A stretch of 64,000 bases of DNA from Anaerococcus mediterraneensis (GCF_900128415.1 NZ_LT635772.1:1426001-1490000); one strand, 5' to 3'. Positions 28,334 to 37,993 are shown, counted from the first letter of the stretch. Made by a program: numbers and translations. The notes: generated by a model not told the origin, from the letters alone.

Positions 28334-29128
28334 CTATCCTTTCTGTGCAATAATAAACCTATCAAAGTCATTAAAATCTTTTATATTTATAATATTTTTA
28401 TATCCCTTATTTATAAGTAGGTCATTAATGATATCTTTTTGATCATAACCTATTTCAAAAGCAAGATGTCCATTTTCTTTCAGATAATCTTCTGCTTGGT
28501 CTATGATTTTCCTGTAAAAATCAAGTCCATCTTCTCCACCATAAAGAGCAGATTTTGGTTCATAGTAGAGAATTTTATCCAAATTTTCATAATCTTTTTT
28601 ATTTATATAAGGAGGATTTGATATAATAAGGTCAAATTTCCCATCTATCTTATCAAAAAGATCCGATCTTATAAAGTCTACATTTTCGATCCCTAGTCTT
28701 TTTTTATTTTCTCTTGCTAAACTAAGGGCATTTTCTTCTATATCTGATCCTAAAACACAAGAATTTTCCAAATTAGCCGCCAAGGATAAGGCTATAGCAC
28801 CCGATCCAGTACCTATATCTAAAATCTTATCTTTTTTGATATTCGCTTTTATCAAATAATCAACTACTATCTCAGTTTCAAACCTTGGTATAAGAGCCCT
28901 AGGGTCTACTTTCAATTCTAAATTGTAAAACTGCCAAAAACCTATGGCATATTGTAAGGGATAATTTTTCTTTCTCTTTTCTATTATATCATTTAATCTA
29001 TCAGAAATCTCTTCATCCAAATCTAAATCTGTATTTAAAAGTATGAATGATTTATTTTTCCCTAAAATATATGAAAGAGCTGTGACAGTCGTATCGTAAT
29101 CAATTTTTAAAAATTCTGATATTTTCAT
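28334..29128 (-). CDS. prmC: Release factor glutamine-N5 methyltransferase PrmC
   Basis: SAM enzyme that methylates the Gln of the GGQ motif in release factors. Motifs: IPRFETEIVVDYLI, the SAM-binding ILDIGTGSGAIALSLA, and the NPPYI catalytic motif. The frame can start at TTG 29140, but ATG 29128 (MKISEFLKID) matches the family start better; neither has a clear ribosome site, which is odd. It lies upstream of prfA in the usual translation-termination cluster. Confidence 0.93.
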   Translation of the reverse strand: MKISEFLKIDYDTTVTALSYILGKNKSFILLNTDLDLDEEISDRLNDIIEKRKKNYPLQYAIGFWQFYNLELKVDPRALIPRFETEIVVDYLIKANIKKDKILDIGTGSGAIALSLAANLENSCVLGSDIEENALSLARENKKRLGIENVDFIRSDLFDKIDGKFDLIISNPPYINKKDYENLDKILYYEPKSALYGGEDGLDFYRKIIDQAEDYLKENGHLAFEIGYDQKDIINDLLINKGYKNIINIKDFNDFDRFIIAQKG

Positions 29129-29138
29129 TATTATACAC

Positions 29139-29162
29139 AAAAATAAGGTAAGTTTTCTTACC
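29139..29162 (-). terminator. Terminator after rpmE
   Basis: Minus-strand hairpin GGTAAG-AAAA-CTTACC (29147-29162) followed by TTATTTTTG. It stands directly before prmC, so prmC expression must come from partial read-through or a nearby promoter. Confidence 0.6.
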
Positions 29163-29239
29163 CTAAGATATAAACCTTCTATAAAACTAGATATTTATAT
29201 CCTTTAGGTGTAGAGAGCCTTACCTTATATTTCCTACTA

Positions 29240-29443
29240 CTATTTTCTACCGTATTTCTTGTTAAATCTTTCTACCTTACCACCACGTTCAGCAGTTCTT
29301 TGTTTACCAGAATAGAATGGATGGCAATTGCTGCATACTTCTACTTTGATTTCTTCTTCTGTTGAACCTACTGTAAATTCGTTTCCGCAAGAAACGCAAG
29401 TTACCTTAGCTTGGTGATATTCTGGATGTAATTCTTTATTCAT
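29240..29443 (-). CDS. rpmE: 50S ribosomal protein L31 (zinc-binding type)
   Basis: A 67-residue ribosomal protein starting [16 protein letters not shown]. It keeps both Cys pairs (CVSC and CSNC), so it is the zinc-containing C+ form that is exchanged under zinc limitation in relatives having a C- paralogue. It is placed between rho and prmC as in many Gram-positives. Confidence 0.96.
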   Translation of the reverse strand: MNKELHPEYHQAKVTCVSCGNEFTVGSTEEEIKVEVCSNCHPFYSGKQRTAERGGKVERFNKKYGRK

Positions 29444-29510
29444 AATTCACCTCTATTTTCCATTTCAATAAGCACTAAATATTGTACCAGGTCTTTTTGT
29501 TTTATTCAAG

Positions 29511-30818
29511 TCATTTGAGAGAGGAATTGATAAGTTCTACAAATTGCTGATTGGATTTTGTTTTTTTCATCAAATCAATAAGCTCTACAATTGACTCTGT
29601 TGTATTAAGGTCAGAATTTCTTAGTTTATAAACTGCATCAAGTTCATCTTTGCTTAAAAGCAGGTCATCACGTCTTGTTGATGATTTTTCTATATTTATA
29701 GCTGGGAATATTCTCCTATTTGATAAACGTCTATCTAGGTGGATTTCCATATTGCCTGTACCCTTAAACTCTTCAAAAATCATATCATCCATTCTTGATC
29801 CTGTATCTACAAGGGCAGTTGCAAGTATAGTAAGAGAACCACCATTTTCTATATTTCTAGCTGCACCAAAAAATTGTTTTGGACCGACTAGGGCTAGGGG
29901 GTCAAGACCACCTGATAGGGTCCTACCTGATTGTGGAGTCATAATGTTATAGGCCCTTGCAAGCCTTGTTATAGAATCTAAAAGAATAACTACATTCTTT
30001 TTTTCTTCTACAAATCTTTTTGCCCTTTCTAGAACCATTTCTGCTATATCTATATGGTTTTGAGGCGGCATATCAAAGGTAGATGCAGCTACTTCTGTCC
30101 TCATCAATATATTGTTTGGATCCCTATATTCGTTTACAAATCTTATAAAATCAGTAACTTCTTCTGGTCTTTCATCTATTAGTAAAACTATAACTTTTAG
30201 ATCATCATAGTTTTTTTCTAGACTTCTGGCAATTTCTTTTATCATTGTGGTCTTTCCGGCCTTTGGCTGGGAAACTATAAGACCTCTCTGGCCCCTACCA
30301 ATTGGGCTTATAATGTCTATAATCCTACCAGAAATCCTATATGGTTCAGTTTCTATATTTATCCTAGTGTCAGGATAGATAGGTGTCAATTCCTCAAATG
30401 GAGGTCTGTTGAATGCATCTCCAGGTTTTATTCCATTTACGCTAGAAACAAAAATTAAAGGAGAAAACTTGTCCTTGTCGTGTTTTTCCCTGGCAATTCC
30501 TTCTATAAAGTCTCCTGTCTTTAGTCTAAACATTTTGATTTGTTTTGGTGGTACATAGATATCATCATCACCACTTTGGTACATTTCTGTCCTTAAAAAT
30601 CCAAAGCCATCAGGAAGTATCTCTAGAATACCATCACAGTCAAATTTTGCACCTAGGTCGTTTTCTCTAGACTCTTTAGTCTCTTCATCTTTATTATTAT
30701 TTTCTTCTTCTATTAATTTTATCAGTTCATCTTTCCTATATTTGCTTACAGATCCTATACCTAAATCTTTTGCAATCTCTCTAAGATCAACCAATTTTTT
30801 ATCTTTTAAATTATCCAT
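29511..30818 (-). CDS. rho: Transcription termination factor Rho
   Basis: Hexameric RNA helicase for factor-dependent termination. It has 435 residues: a Rho-N SAP-like domain ([15 protein letters not shown]), a lysine/glutamate-rich spacer, and an RNA-binding cold-shock domain ([14 protein letters not shown]). The RecA-type motor has [13 protein letters not shown] and [12 protein letters not shown]. Followed by rpmE, the standard pairing. Confidence 0.97.
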   Translation of the reverse strand: MDNLKDKKLVDLREIAKDLGIGSVSKYRKDELIKLIEEENNNKDEETKESRENDLGAKFDCDGILEILPDGFGFLRTEMYQSGDDDIYVPPKQIKMFRLKTGDFIEGIAREKHDKDKFSPLIFVSSVNGIKPGDAFNRPPFEELTPIYPDTRINIETEPYRISGRIIDIISPIGRGQRGLIVSQPKAGKTTMIKEIARSLEKNYDDLKVIVLLIDERPEEVTDFIRFVNEYRDPNNILMRTEVAASTFDMPPQNHIDIAEMVLERAKRFVEEKKNVVILLDSITRLARAYNIMTPQSGRTLSGGLDPLALVGPKQFFGAARNIENGGSLTILATALVDTGSRMDDMIFEEFKGTGNMEIHLDRRLSNRRIFPAINIEKSSTRRDDLLLSKDELDAVYKLRNSDLNTTESIVELIDLMKKTKSNQQFVELINSSLK

Positions 30819-30830
30819 AATTTTAATAAG

Positions 30831-30851
30831 AAAAAGGGCCCTAGGCCCCTT
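30831..30851 (-). terminator. Terminator after fba
   Basis: Minus-strand hairpin AAGGGGCC-TA-GGGCCCTT (one mismatch) followed by TTTTCTTATT. It sits between fba and rho. Confidence 0.65.
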
Positions 30852-30856
30852 TAATT

Positions 30857-31726
30857 TTATTGGTTCTTAGCGCTATCAACGCCACCGAACATTTCTATTT
30901 TTTCTTTTACTATGTTTACTATTGCCTCAGTGCCAGGAGCTAATAGTTTTCTTGGGTCAAATCCCTTACCTTCTTGGTCTTTGCCGGCTTCTATATAGGC
31001 TCTTGTGGCTTTAGCAAACTCTATTTGACATTCAGTATTTACGTTTATTTTTGATACGCCAAGGCTGATTGCTTTTTTGATTTGGTCAGATGGGATACCT
31101 GTACCACCGTGTAATACTATTGGCATTTTTACAGCATCTGAGATTTCTTGTAGTCTATCAAAATTTAGACCCTTCCAGTCAGCTGGATATACACCATGGA
31201 TATTTCCAATACCTGCTGCCAAGAAGTCTATACCACAAGCTGCAAGATTTTTGCACTCTTCGACATCTGCAAGCTCTCCAGCAGATGTAACACCATCTTC
31301 TTCTCCACCTATACCACCAACTTCTCCTTCTACAGAGATGCCTTTAGCGTGGGCTAATTCTACTATTTCTTTTGTTTTTTCTAGGTTTTCTTCTATTGGG
31401 AAATGTGAACCATCAAACATTACAGATGTAAATCCTGCTTCTATACAAGCCTTGGCTCCTTCATAAGAACCATGGTCTAAGTGAATTGCTACTGGGACTG
31501 TGATGTTTAGTGAATCATGAAGGTTTATTACAAGGTCTGCTACAACTTTGTACCCTCCCATATATTTTGCTGCTCCTTCACTTGAAGCTATAATTACAGC
31601 TGTGTTTTCTTCTTCTGCTGCTTGTAGGATTGCCTTTGTCCATTCTAGGTTATTGGTATTGAAATGACCAATTGCATATCCTTTTTCATAAGCTAAGTCT
31701 AACATTTCTTTTGCGTTTACTAACAT
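30857..31726 (-). CDS. fba: Class II fructose-1,6-bisphosphate aldolase
   Basis: Zinc-dependent glycolytic/gluconeogenic aldolase, 289 residues. Visible: IHLDHGSYEGAKACIEAGF (metal His and catalytic Asp), MFDGSHFPIEEN, EGEVGGIGGEEDG, GIGNIHGVYP and VLHGGTGIP. This is the Gram-positive class IIB-like form. A tagatose-bisphosphate specificity cannot be excluded by sequence alone, but the house-keeping setting favours Fba. Confidence 0.93.
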   Translation of the reverse strand: MLVNAKEMLDLAYEKGYAIGHFNTNNLEWTKAILQAAEEENTAVIIASSEGAAKYMGGYKVVADLVINLHDSLNITVPVAIHLDHGSYEGAKACIEAGFTSVMFDGSHFPIEENLEKTKEIVELAHAKGISVEGEVGGIGGEEDGVTSAGELADVEECKNLAACGIDFLAAGIGNIHGVYPADWKGLNFDRLQEISDAVKMPIVLHGGTGIPSDQIKKAISLGVSKINVNTECQIEFAKATRAYIEAGKDQEGKGFDPRKLLAPGTEAIVNIVKEKIEMFGGVDSAKNQ

Positions 31727-31769
31727 ATTTACTCCTTTATAATTCCCTATACCTATATAATACCCTTTT

Positions 31770-33485
31770 TTACTTGTTTGTTAAATCTTTATTTATATTT
31801 TCAACCAACAAATCGAAAGCCTCATCAGCAGATATCTTTTCATTGACCATTTCTTTTCTAGTTGAGTATTCTACGATGTTTTCTCCCGCATCTTTACCCA
31901 CAGTAAGCCTATAAGGAATACCGATTAGGTCTCTGTCGTTAAATTTAACCCCTGGTCTTTCTTTTCTATCATCTAACAAAACATCTATATTTTTATCTTT
32001 TAATTTTTTATAGATGTCTTCTGCAAGATTTTTTTGCTCTTCATTATTTGGATTTATCATTGTTATAATAACATGGTATGGTGCGATACGAGTAGGCCAG
32101 ATTATACCCTTATCATCGTGGTGTTGTTCTACAATAGCAGATACAGACCTAGAAATTCCTATTCCATAAGATCCCATTATAAATGGTTTTGAAACGCCAT
32201 TTTGGTCAAGGAAATTTGCTCCGATGGATTCTGAATATTTTGTACCGAGTTGGAAAATATTTCCTACTTCTATACCCCTAGCTGCCTTATAAGCCCCAGA
32301 TCCATCATAGGCTTGATCACCTTCTTTGGCTAGGATCAAGTCTTCCGCAATCTCGCCCTCAAAATCTCTACCATAATTTGCATTTATATAGTGGTGATCT
32401 TTTTTGTTTGCACCTATTACAAGATTATTTGTCTGTGTTAGACTCTTATCAATGATTATCCTAGCATTTTCTATACCTATAGGTCCTGTAAAACCAGCAA
32501 CTGTGCCAGATTTTTCTAGAATAGAATCATCATCTAACATTTGAATTTCATGCTCTGGAACTTTTAGATAAGATATAAGCTTGGCCATATTTAGTTCTCT
32601 ATCGCCTGGGATAAATACAAAGACTGGCTCACCTTCTACTAACAAATCTATAGCTTTTGCACATTTATTAGGGCTTTGGTCAAGGAAGTCTGAAACTTCT
32701 TCTATTGTTTTGGCTCCTGGAGTTTCTACCAAGGCCAATTCTTTTTCATCTTCTATTATTGGATCTATTTTTATTCTTGCTTTTTCATCTGTAAAGGCAT
32801 CATCAGCCTTGTCAGTAAAGAGGATCACACCCTCACCACTTTCAGATAGAGCTATAAATTCGTGGCTTTTTCTACCACCCATAGCTCCTGTATCACCCTC
32901 AACTATCTTGTAGTCAAGATCTAGATTGTCAAAAACAAATTCATAGGCATCCCACATATTTTGGTAGGATTTTTCTAGGCCCTCTTGGTCTTGGTCAAAG
33001 GTATAGGCATCTTTCATCAAAAAATCCCTGGACCTATTTATACCAAATCTAGGTCTTTTTTCATCTCTAAACTTATCAACTATCTGATAGATATTAAGTG
33101 GCAATTGCTTATAAGAATTTAGCTCATCTTTTATAAGATCTACAAAAGACTCCTCGGCTGTTGGCCCTAGGGCATATTCCCTGTCATGCCTATCTTTAAG
33201 CTTAAACATCTCTGGTCCAAAAGTCGCCCACCTACCTGAAGCCTCCCAGATTTCCCTAGGTTGGAGAATAGAAGTAGATACTTCTATAGCATCGTGGCTA
33301 TCCATAGCATATCTGACTAAATCCTCGATTTTATTTATAACTCTTTTGCCTAGGGGTAAAAATGAATATACTCCCGAGGCTTGGCGCCTAATGAAGGCAG
33401 CCCTTAAAAGCAATTTGTGACTAGCTGTTTCTGCATCAACCGGATCTTCTCTCAAGGTTGGCATATAATATTTTGATAATCTCAT
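31770..33485 (-). CDS. proS: Prolyl-tRNA synthetase (bacterial type with editing domain)
   Basis: Class II synthetase, 571 residues. Motif 1 region: LLRAAFIRRQASGVYSFLPLG. Motif 2: KRPRFGINRSRDFLMKDAY. The YbaK-like editing insertion (about 230-390) removes Ala-tRNA(Pro), then motif 3 GSYGIGISR. The anticodon-binding domain is C-terminal. Its ATG overlaps the tex stop by one base. No T-box leader is visible since the gene starts inside the operon. Confidence 0.97.
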   Translation of the reverse strand: MRLSKYYMPTLREDPVDAETASHKLLLRAAFIRRQASGVYSFLPLGKRVINKIEDLVRYAMDSHDAIEVSTSILQPREIWEASGRWATFGPEMFKLKDRHDREYALGPTAEESFVDLIKDELNSYKQLPLNIYQIVDKFRDEKRPRFGINRSRDFLMKDAYTFDQDQEGLEKSYQNMWDAYEFVFDNLDLDYKIVEGDTGAMGGRKSHEFIALSESGEGVILFTDKADDAFTDEKARIKIDPIIEDEKELALVETPGAKTIEEVSDFLDQSPNKCAKAIDLLVEGEPVFVFIPGDRELNMAKLISYLKVPEHEIQMLDDDSILEKSGTVAGFTGPIGIENARIIIDKSLTQTNNLVIGANKKDHHYINANYGRDFEGEIAEDLILAKEGDQAYDGSGAYKAARGIEVGNIFQLGTKYSESIGANFLDQNGVSKPFIMGSYGIGISRSVSAIVEQHHDDKGIIWPTRIAPYHVIITMINPNNEEQKNLAEDIYKKLKDKNIDVLLDDRKERPGVKFNDRDLIGIPYRLTVGKDAGENIVEYSTRKEMVNEKISADEAFDLLVENINKDLTNK

Positions 33486-35578
33486 TATTTAACACTCCTC
33501 ATAGAAAGACCAATTCTTTCTTTTTTCTTATCAATTTCTATAACTCTAACTGTAACAATCTGTGAATTTGTAAGGACATCGTGGGGATTTTTTACAAACT
33601 TATCAGCCATCTCTGATATGTGAACTAGGCCATCAGTCCCGACCCCTATATCAACAAAGGCACCAAAGTCAGTTATATTCCTAACCTTGCCCTTTAGAAT
33701 GGTACCTATTTCTAGATCATCAATTCCCATAATCTCTTTTTTAGTCAAAACCTCAGGATTATCATCTCTAGGATCCCTACCAGGCTTTTTAAGCTCTGAT
33801 ATTATATCTTTTAAGGTTGGAAGGCCCACATCAAGCTCTTCTGCCAGATTTTCTATATCAAGATTGTCTAAGTCCAAATTAGCAATTTTTTCTGCAATCT
33901 TGTAGGATTCTGGGTGGACACCTGTGTTGTCAAGGATTTCTGGTGAATCAGGAAATCTTAAAAATCCAGCTGCAAGTTGGTAAGTTTTTGCTCCCAAACC
34001 CTTTACTTCTAAAAGGTCTTTCCTATACTTTATCTTACCATCCTTAAAATCTTCTTCTATCCTTTTGGCTAGATTTTGGTTTAGACCAGAAACATAAGAT
34101 AAAAGCTTGTAAGATGCATTATTAATTGTAACTCCTACTTCATTTACAGCATCTTCTACAACCTTGGCTAACTCTTCATCCATTTTTTTACTATCTAGGT
34201 CATGTTGGTATTGGCCAACCCCTATATGTTTAGGCTCGATTTTTACAAGCTCTGCCATCGGGTCTTGGAGTCTTCTTGCCATTGATATGGCACCTCTAAT
34301 AGTGACATCCAAATCAGGAAACTCCTCCTCCCCAAGCTTTGATGCTGAATAAACACTAGCTCCTGCTTCATTGACTATAGCATAGGATACGCCATCAACC
34401 TCTTTTATAAGTTTGTCAACTACAAGTTCTGTTTCCCTACTTGCTGTGGCATTTCCCAAAGCTATTAGGCTAACCTTATATTTTTCAATTAGCTTTTTTA
34501 GCTTTTCTATAGACTCCCTTTCTTTGTTATGGGGCTCTACTGGATATATAACTGTTGAATCCAAAAACTTGCCATTTTCATCTACAACTGCTACCTTGCA
34601 GCCCGTTCTAAAACCAGGATCCATTCCCATAACAACCCTGCCCTTTATTGGTCTTTGAAGGAGATATGGTTTTAGGTTATTGCCAAAAACCCTGATCGAT
34701 TCATCACTTGCCTCTTCTGTAAGTTTATTCCTAAGCTCAGTGCTAATAGAAGGTAACATTAGCCTCTTGTAGGCATCATCTATTGTCATTTCTACCAAGG
34801 ATTTTTGATATGGATTAAAATCCCTGTCCATACTTACAAGTTTGTAGATCAAGTTTTTATTATAGGCATCAGAAAATTCTATTTTGACACTTAGGACATC
34901 TTCTTTTTCTGCCCTATTTATAGCCAAAATTTGGAATGACTTTAGGTCTTTAAGTTTTTTCGAAAAATCATGGTAGGGCTCATAGAGGCTGTCTTCTTCT
35001 GCCTTTAAACTAGTAATCAAGGAGGCACGCATAAGTCCATCACGCCTAATTATATTTCTAGCATCAATTGTATTGGCAATATCTTCTGCCAATATATCAA
35101 GAGATTTTGCTATAACTTCCTTTTCATCTTCTAGGCCCTCTGCAAAGTAAGACTTGGCAAGCTCCATCGCTTCTTCTTCGCTAGATATTTGACTAAGGAG
35201 ATTATTCAAAAATTCTTCTAAGCCAAATTCCCTAGCTATATCTGCCCTTGTTTTTCTTCTTGACTTATAAGGAGCATAGATATCCTCTAGGATTGTTAGG
35301 GAAGAGCTAGCTAAAATCTCTTCTCTAAGCTCATCTGTCAATTGGCCCTTTTCGTCAATTAGCTTTATGATCTCCTCTTGTCTCTTTTCTATATTTCTAA
35401 GTCTTCCTAGATTTTTTTCAATCTCTCTTATCTCAACATCGGTGAGGTTGCCAGTAGCTTCCTTCCTATACCTAGCTATAAAAGCTACAGTCGATCCCTC
35501 ATCTAGGAGTTTTACAACATTTTCTATTCTTTCTTCATTAATATTTAATTCTTTTGATAAATTTTCTATAATATTCAT
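33485..35578 (-). CDS. tex: Tex-family RNA-binding protein
   Basis: A 697-residue protein with the N-terminal Tex helical domain, a YqgF-like nuclease fold (VMGMDPGFRTGCKVAVVD), and helix-hairpin-helix repeats (LLEVKGLGAKTYQLAAGFLR). A C-terminal S1 domain follows (IGTILKGKVRNITDFGAFVDIGV). Tex binds nucleic acids and affects transcription; its exact role is unclear in most bacteria. Length is slightly below the usual 720-780 but all domains are present. Confidence 0.95.
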   Translation of the reverse strand: MNIIENLSKELNINEERIENVVKLLDEGSTVAFIARYRKEATGNLTDVEIREIEKNLGRLRNIEKRQEEIIKLIDEKGQLTDELREEILASSSLTILEDIYAPYKSRRKTRADIAREFGLEEFLNNLLSQISSEEEAMELAKSYFAEGLEDEKEVIAKSLDILAEDIANTIDARNIIRRDGLMRASLITSLKAEEDSLYEPYHDFSKKLKDLKSFQILAINRAEKEDVLSVKIEFSDAYNKNLIYKLVSMDRDFNPYQKSLVEMTIDDAYKRLMLPSISTELRNKLTEEASDESIRVFGNNLKPYLLQRPIKGRVVMGMDPGFRTGCKVAVVDENGKFLDSTVIYPVEPHNKERESIEKLKKLIEKYKVSLIALGNATASRETELVVDKLIKEVDGVSYAIVNEAGASVYSASKLGEEEFPDLDVTIRGAISMARRLQDPMAELVKIEPKHIGVGQYQHDLDSKKMDEELAKVVEDAVNEVGVTINNASYKLLSYVSGLNQNLAKRIEEDFKDGKIKYRKDLLEVKGLGAKTYQLAAGFLRFPDSPEILDNTGVHPESYKIAEKIANLDLDNLDIENLAEELDVGLPTLKDIISELKKPGRDPRDDNPEVLTKKEIMGIDDLEIGTILKGKVRNITDFGAFVDIGVGTDGLVHISEMADKFVKNPHDVLTNSQIVTVRVIEIDKKKERIGLSMRSVK

Positions 35579-35585
35579 ATTTTCC

Positions 35586-36329
35586 TTAAAACAAAATTGT
35601 ATTTAACAAATAAATAAGTAACAAGTGACCTGGATAAAATATATAAAATCCCCATTTTGAGTAGGATCCTTTTTGTCCATTATATAAAAGAACAAAGGGT
35701 ATAGATAAATATACCATAAATGGTATATAAAGTTCATGACCACTTACATAGGCTGAAAAATAAAAACTAACAAGTATTGCCAAAGCAGTTAGGTACCTAT
35801 TTTTTCTAGCTAAGTACAAGAGACTTATAGCTATAATTCCCTTAAAATCATAATCAGTCCTGGTTATTATGGAAATATAGGCAATTATCCAAAAGATAAG
35901 AAATTTTATAAATATATTAATATATGAATTAATATTTTTCTCATCAAGATACTGCCATGTATAAATCAACAAGGATCCTAAAAATAATGTAAATATTACA
36001 TTTTGACTATAAAAATCGAGAAAATTCCCTCTAAATGACAAATCATAGGGTATTTCTGAAATCAAAGCAAAGATAAATAGCCTTTTTATATAAGATTTTT
36101 TATCCCTGCTCAGAGACATCCCTTGGCAGACCATAAAAGAAAATAAGGGCATAGAAATACGCCCTATAAGCATGAATAAGTCTGCTGTTTTTGTATATCC
36201 TAGATTATAAATAAGTGAGCCTTGGGCCAAGTGGCTTAAAAACATAGCTAAACAAGCGATAATTTTTAGATGACTTGACTTTAAAAAACTCCTATCCTTA
36301 TACCAAAAACTATTGAGTGATTCACACAT
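35586..36329 (-). CDS. TraX family membrane protein
   Basis: Membrane protein of 247 residues with about seven to eight helices. The TraX signatures are visible: LKIIACLAMFLSHLAQ at the start, IGRISMPLFSFMVCQGM, then the YIKRLFIFALISEIPYDLSF segment and a C-terminal YIFYPGHLLLIYLL. TraX of F plasmid acetylates pilin N-termini, but chromosomal relatives in Firmicutes are thought to be O- or N-acyltransferases with unknown substrates. It ends 1 base before the next gene start, in an operon with an unknown membrane protein. Confidence 0.88.
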   Translation of the reverse strand: MCESLNSFWYKDRSFLKSSHLKIIACLAMFLSHLAQGSLIYNLGYTKTADLFMLIGRISMPLFSFMVCQGMSLSRDKKSYIKRLFIFALISEIPYDLSFRGNFLDFYSQNVIFTLFLGSLLIYTWQYLDEKNINSYINIFIKFLIFWIIAYISIITRTDYDFKGIIAISLLYLARKNRYLTALAILVSFYFSAYVSGHELYIPFMVYLSIPFVLLYNGQKGSYSKWGFYIFYPGHLLLIYLLNTILF

Positions 36330-36330
36330 A

Positions 36331-37476
36331 TCAGTAATTATCCTTCACAAAATTGATCTTATATTTTGGGAAATTCATAGATATTAACTTACCACCGATA
36401 TTCTGATTTTTCTCGTTTTTTATATCAAAAATTTCACTTGGGTCAAAAAACATAATTTTAAAATCCTTTCTATCATCAGGTGAGACAATAAGTTCAAACT
36501 TATATGCCTCTTTATCTTTTGAATATTTAATCAAAAGATCTATAAATCTGCCATAGTCATAATCATTGATATTTTCAAACTCCAAGTCAACTTTGTACTC
36601 ATCTGACTCCACCAGCATAAATTTTGCTTTCTTGCTTGTATATGAGCTAAGATCATGAGATTTTAGATTAGTCAACCTAATAGTCGTAGATTTTGACCTT
36701 TGTTTATCTAGGATCATATCCATCATATCTGTATTTGATAAGTCTTCTTCTATATCTTTTATGATCTCTTCTTTCTTTTTGTCATTATTTATTTCTGATA
36801 TTGATATTGGCTTTGTATAAAGGTTTTTATCCTCTTCTGTAAATATCTTCATATCATCATCACTATCTATGTCTTCTACCTTCATTCTTTTCCTATTTTT
36901 ATTTTTAGGATTTTCCAAGTCATAGAGATATGCATCTATATCATCAAAATTCATTTTATCGTCTATAACTAGCTTATCCTTGCTAGTTAGGAATACATAT
37001 GTAGAATATAAAGTTTTAAAGGCCATATACAAAAACGACAAACTCGTAAGGACATTTTTTATATTCTCTGGTATATAAGAATTAAAGTCTAAGACATTAA
37101 TAACTAGCATAATAAAAAAGGGCCTAATGCCGGTGAATTTGAAAAAGCTTTTTAATTTTCCATCCTCTTTTTCTTTCTTATTAGCATTTTTTATCATAAA
37201 TATAACCCTAATTAGGAAGTTTAAAAATCCTGCTATATACATACCAGTCACAACCTTATAGACGATTGGGTAAAATCCATATATATTAAAAGGCAATTTT
37301 TTTATGGTAAAATCAGCCAAAAAAGTGAAGGCCAATAAAAATAGACCGCTTTTTCTAAAAGTCCTTGATATGATAAAAATCAAAATCAAAAATATTACAC
37401 CAAGACCCACTAGCAAAAAATTATTGTCATTCCTTATTAAATTGTTTATTTGATTTAATATATAAGTGTAGTCCAT
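36331..37476 (-). CDS. Unrecognised protein with N-terminal membrane domain and charged cytosolic C-terminus
   Basis: I do not recognise this 381-residue protein. It has about five hydrophobic segments in the first ~165 residues (for example FLLVGLGVIFLILIFII and GMYIAGFLNFLIRVIFMI). A highly charged, acidic/lysine-rich linker (about 165-265) follows, then a C-terminal soluble region with alternating strands (KAKFMLVESDEYKVDLEF and beyond). It is the first gene of a tight operon with traX (1-base gap) and tex downstream. The topology suggests a membrane sensor or scaffold; that is only inference. Confidence 0.7.
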   Translation of the reverse strand: MDYTYILNQINNLIRNDNNFLLVGLGVIFLILIFIISRTFRKSGLFLLAFTFLADFTIKKLPFNIYGFYPIVYKVVTGMYIAGFLNFLIRVIFMIKNANKKEKEDGKLKSFFKFTGIRPFFIMLVINVLDFNSYIPENIKNVLTSLSFLYMAFKTLYSTYVFLTSKDKLVIDDKMNFDDIDAYLYDLENPKNKNRKRMKVEDIDSDDDMKIFTEEDKNLYTKPISISEINNDKKKEEIIKDIEEDLSNTDMMDMILDKQRSKSTTIRLTNLKSHDLSSYTSKKAKFMLVESDEYKVDLEFENINDYDYGRFIDLLIKYSKDKEAYKFELIVSPDDRKDFKIMFFDPSEIFDIKNEKNQNIGGKLISMNFPKYKINFVKDNY

Positions 37477-37569
37477 AACCGCTCCATGATATTAATTATA
37501 TCAATTTATATCATTTTAACAATAAAAATAATTAATAAAAATTAAAATTAGGGTAAAATAAAATCATAG

Positions 37570-37644
37570 GCTAGAATAACTCAATGGTAGAGTAGCGGTA
37601 TCGTAAACCGAAGGTTGCAGGTTCAAATCCTGTTTCTAGCTCCA
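37570..37644 (+). tRNA. tRNA-Thr (anticodon CGT)
   Basis: All arms fold. The acceptor is GCTAGAA/TTCTAGC with encoded CCA, the D stem is ACTC/GAGT, and the anticodon arm is GCGGT-ATCGTAA-ACCGA. The T stem is GCAGG/CCTGT with loop TTCAAAT. The anticodon CGT reads ACG. The G27-A43 mismatch also occurs in the E. coli tRNA-Thr(CGU) as I remember it, so it is not a sign of decay. G1-C72 and C2-G71 fit threonine identity. Length 75. Confidence 0.93.
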
Positions 37645-37650
37645 AAAATA

Positions 37651-37681
37651 AAAAAGACCCCAATCGGGGCCTTTCTTTTTT
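37651..37681. terminator. Terminator after tRNA-Thr(CGT), shared with the ferredoxin gene
   Basis: A short GC-rich stem, GACCCC/GGGGCC (one mismatch), lies between an A-run on the left and CTTTCTTTTTTT on the right. It serves the tRNA on the plus strand and the ferredoxin gene on the minus strand. Confidence 0.75.
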
Positions 37682-37692
37682 TATGTACTTAA

Positions 37693-37866
37693 TTATTCTT
37701 GGTCTATAGCTTCTACTGGGCAAACTGCTGAACAAGATCCGCAATCGATGCAAGCATCAGCGTCTATTTCGAAAGCACCATCGCCTTGAGAGATTGCACC
37801 TACTGGGCACTCACCTTCACAAGATCCACAAGAAATGCAAGTATTTGCTTCTATTTTATATGCCAT
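37693..37866 (-). CDS. 2[4Fe-4S] ferredoxin
   Basis: A 57-residue clostridial-type ferredoxin with two cluster motifs of C-X2-C-X2-C-X3-CP: CISCGSCEGECPVG and CIDCGSCSAVCPVE. It carries low-potential electrons in anaerobic metabolism. The ATG follows AGGAGG closely, and a near-perfect promoter lies upstream. It is monocistronic, convergent with tRNA-Thr. A Fur-like palindrome lies about 110 bases upstream of the ATG. Confidence 0.97.
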   Translation of the reverse strand: MAYKIEANTCISCGSCEGECPVGAISQGDGAFEIDADACIDCGSCSAVCPVEAIDQE

Positions 37867-37894
37867 AATTTCCTCCTATATTTATTATATGATA

Positions 37895-37923
37895 AGTATA
37901 CAATTTTATACATTATTTGTCAA
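37895..37923 (-). promoter_or_regulatory. Ferredoxin promoter
   Basis: Minus strand: -35 TTGACA (37918-37923), 17-base spacer, -10 TATACT (37895-37900). It is close to ideal, so expression should be strong. Confidence 0.8.
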
Positions 37924-37976
37924 GTTTTTTGATGTTTTATTCTATTTATTGGGTTATTTTTGATTAATTATTCATA

Positions 37977-37993
37977 TTGATAATTATTATCAA
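37977..37993. promoter_or_regulatory. 17-bp perfect palindrome matching the Fur 7-1-7 box
   Basis: TTGATAAT-T-ATTATCAA; its inner 15 bases equal the classical TGATAAT-N-ATTATCA Fur consensus. It lies at the ricT stop codon, with the stop inside the repeat, and 54 bases upstream of the ferredoxin -35 box. The position is not ideal for simple repression, and AT-rich sequence makes chance possible. Confidence 0.4.

Noticed and set aside
33486-33600. Expected T-box leader for proS
   Set aside because: proS starts one base inside the tex stop codon; no T-box sequence or antiterminator is present.
37570-37644. tRNA-Thr(CGT) as a pseudogene because of the G27-A43 mismatch
   Set aside because: The rest folds perfectly, CCA is encoded, and the same mismatch is recalled from the E. 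coli CGU isoacceptor.
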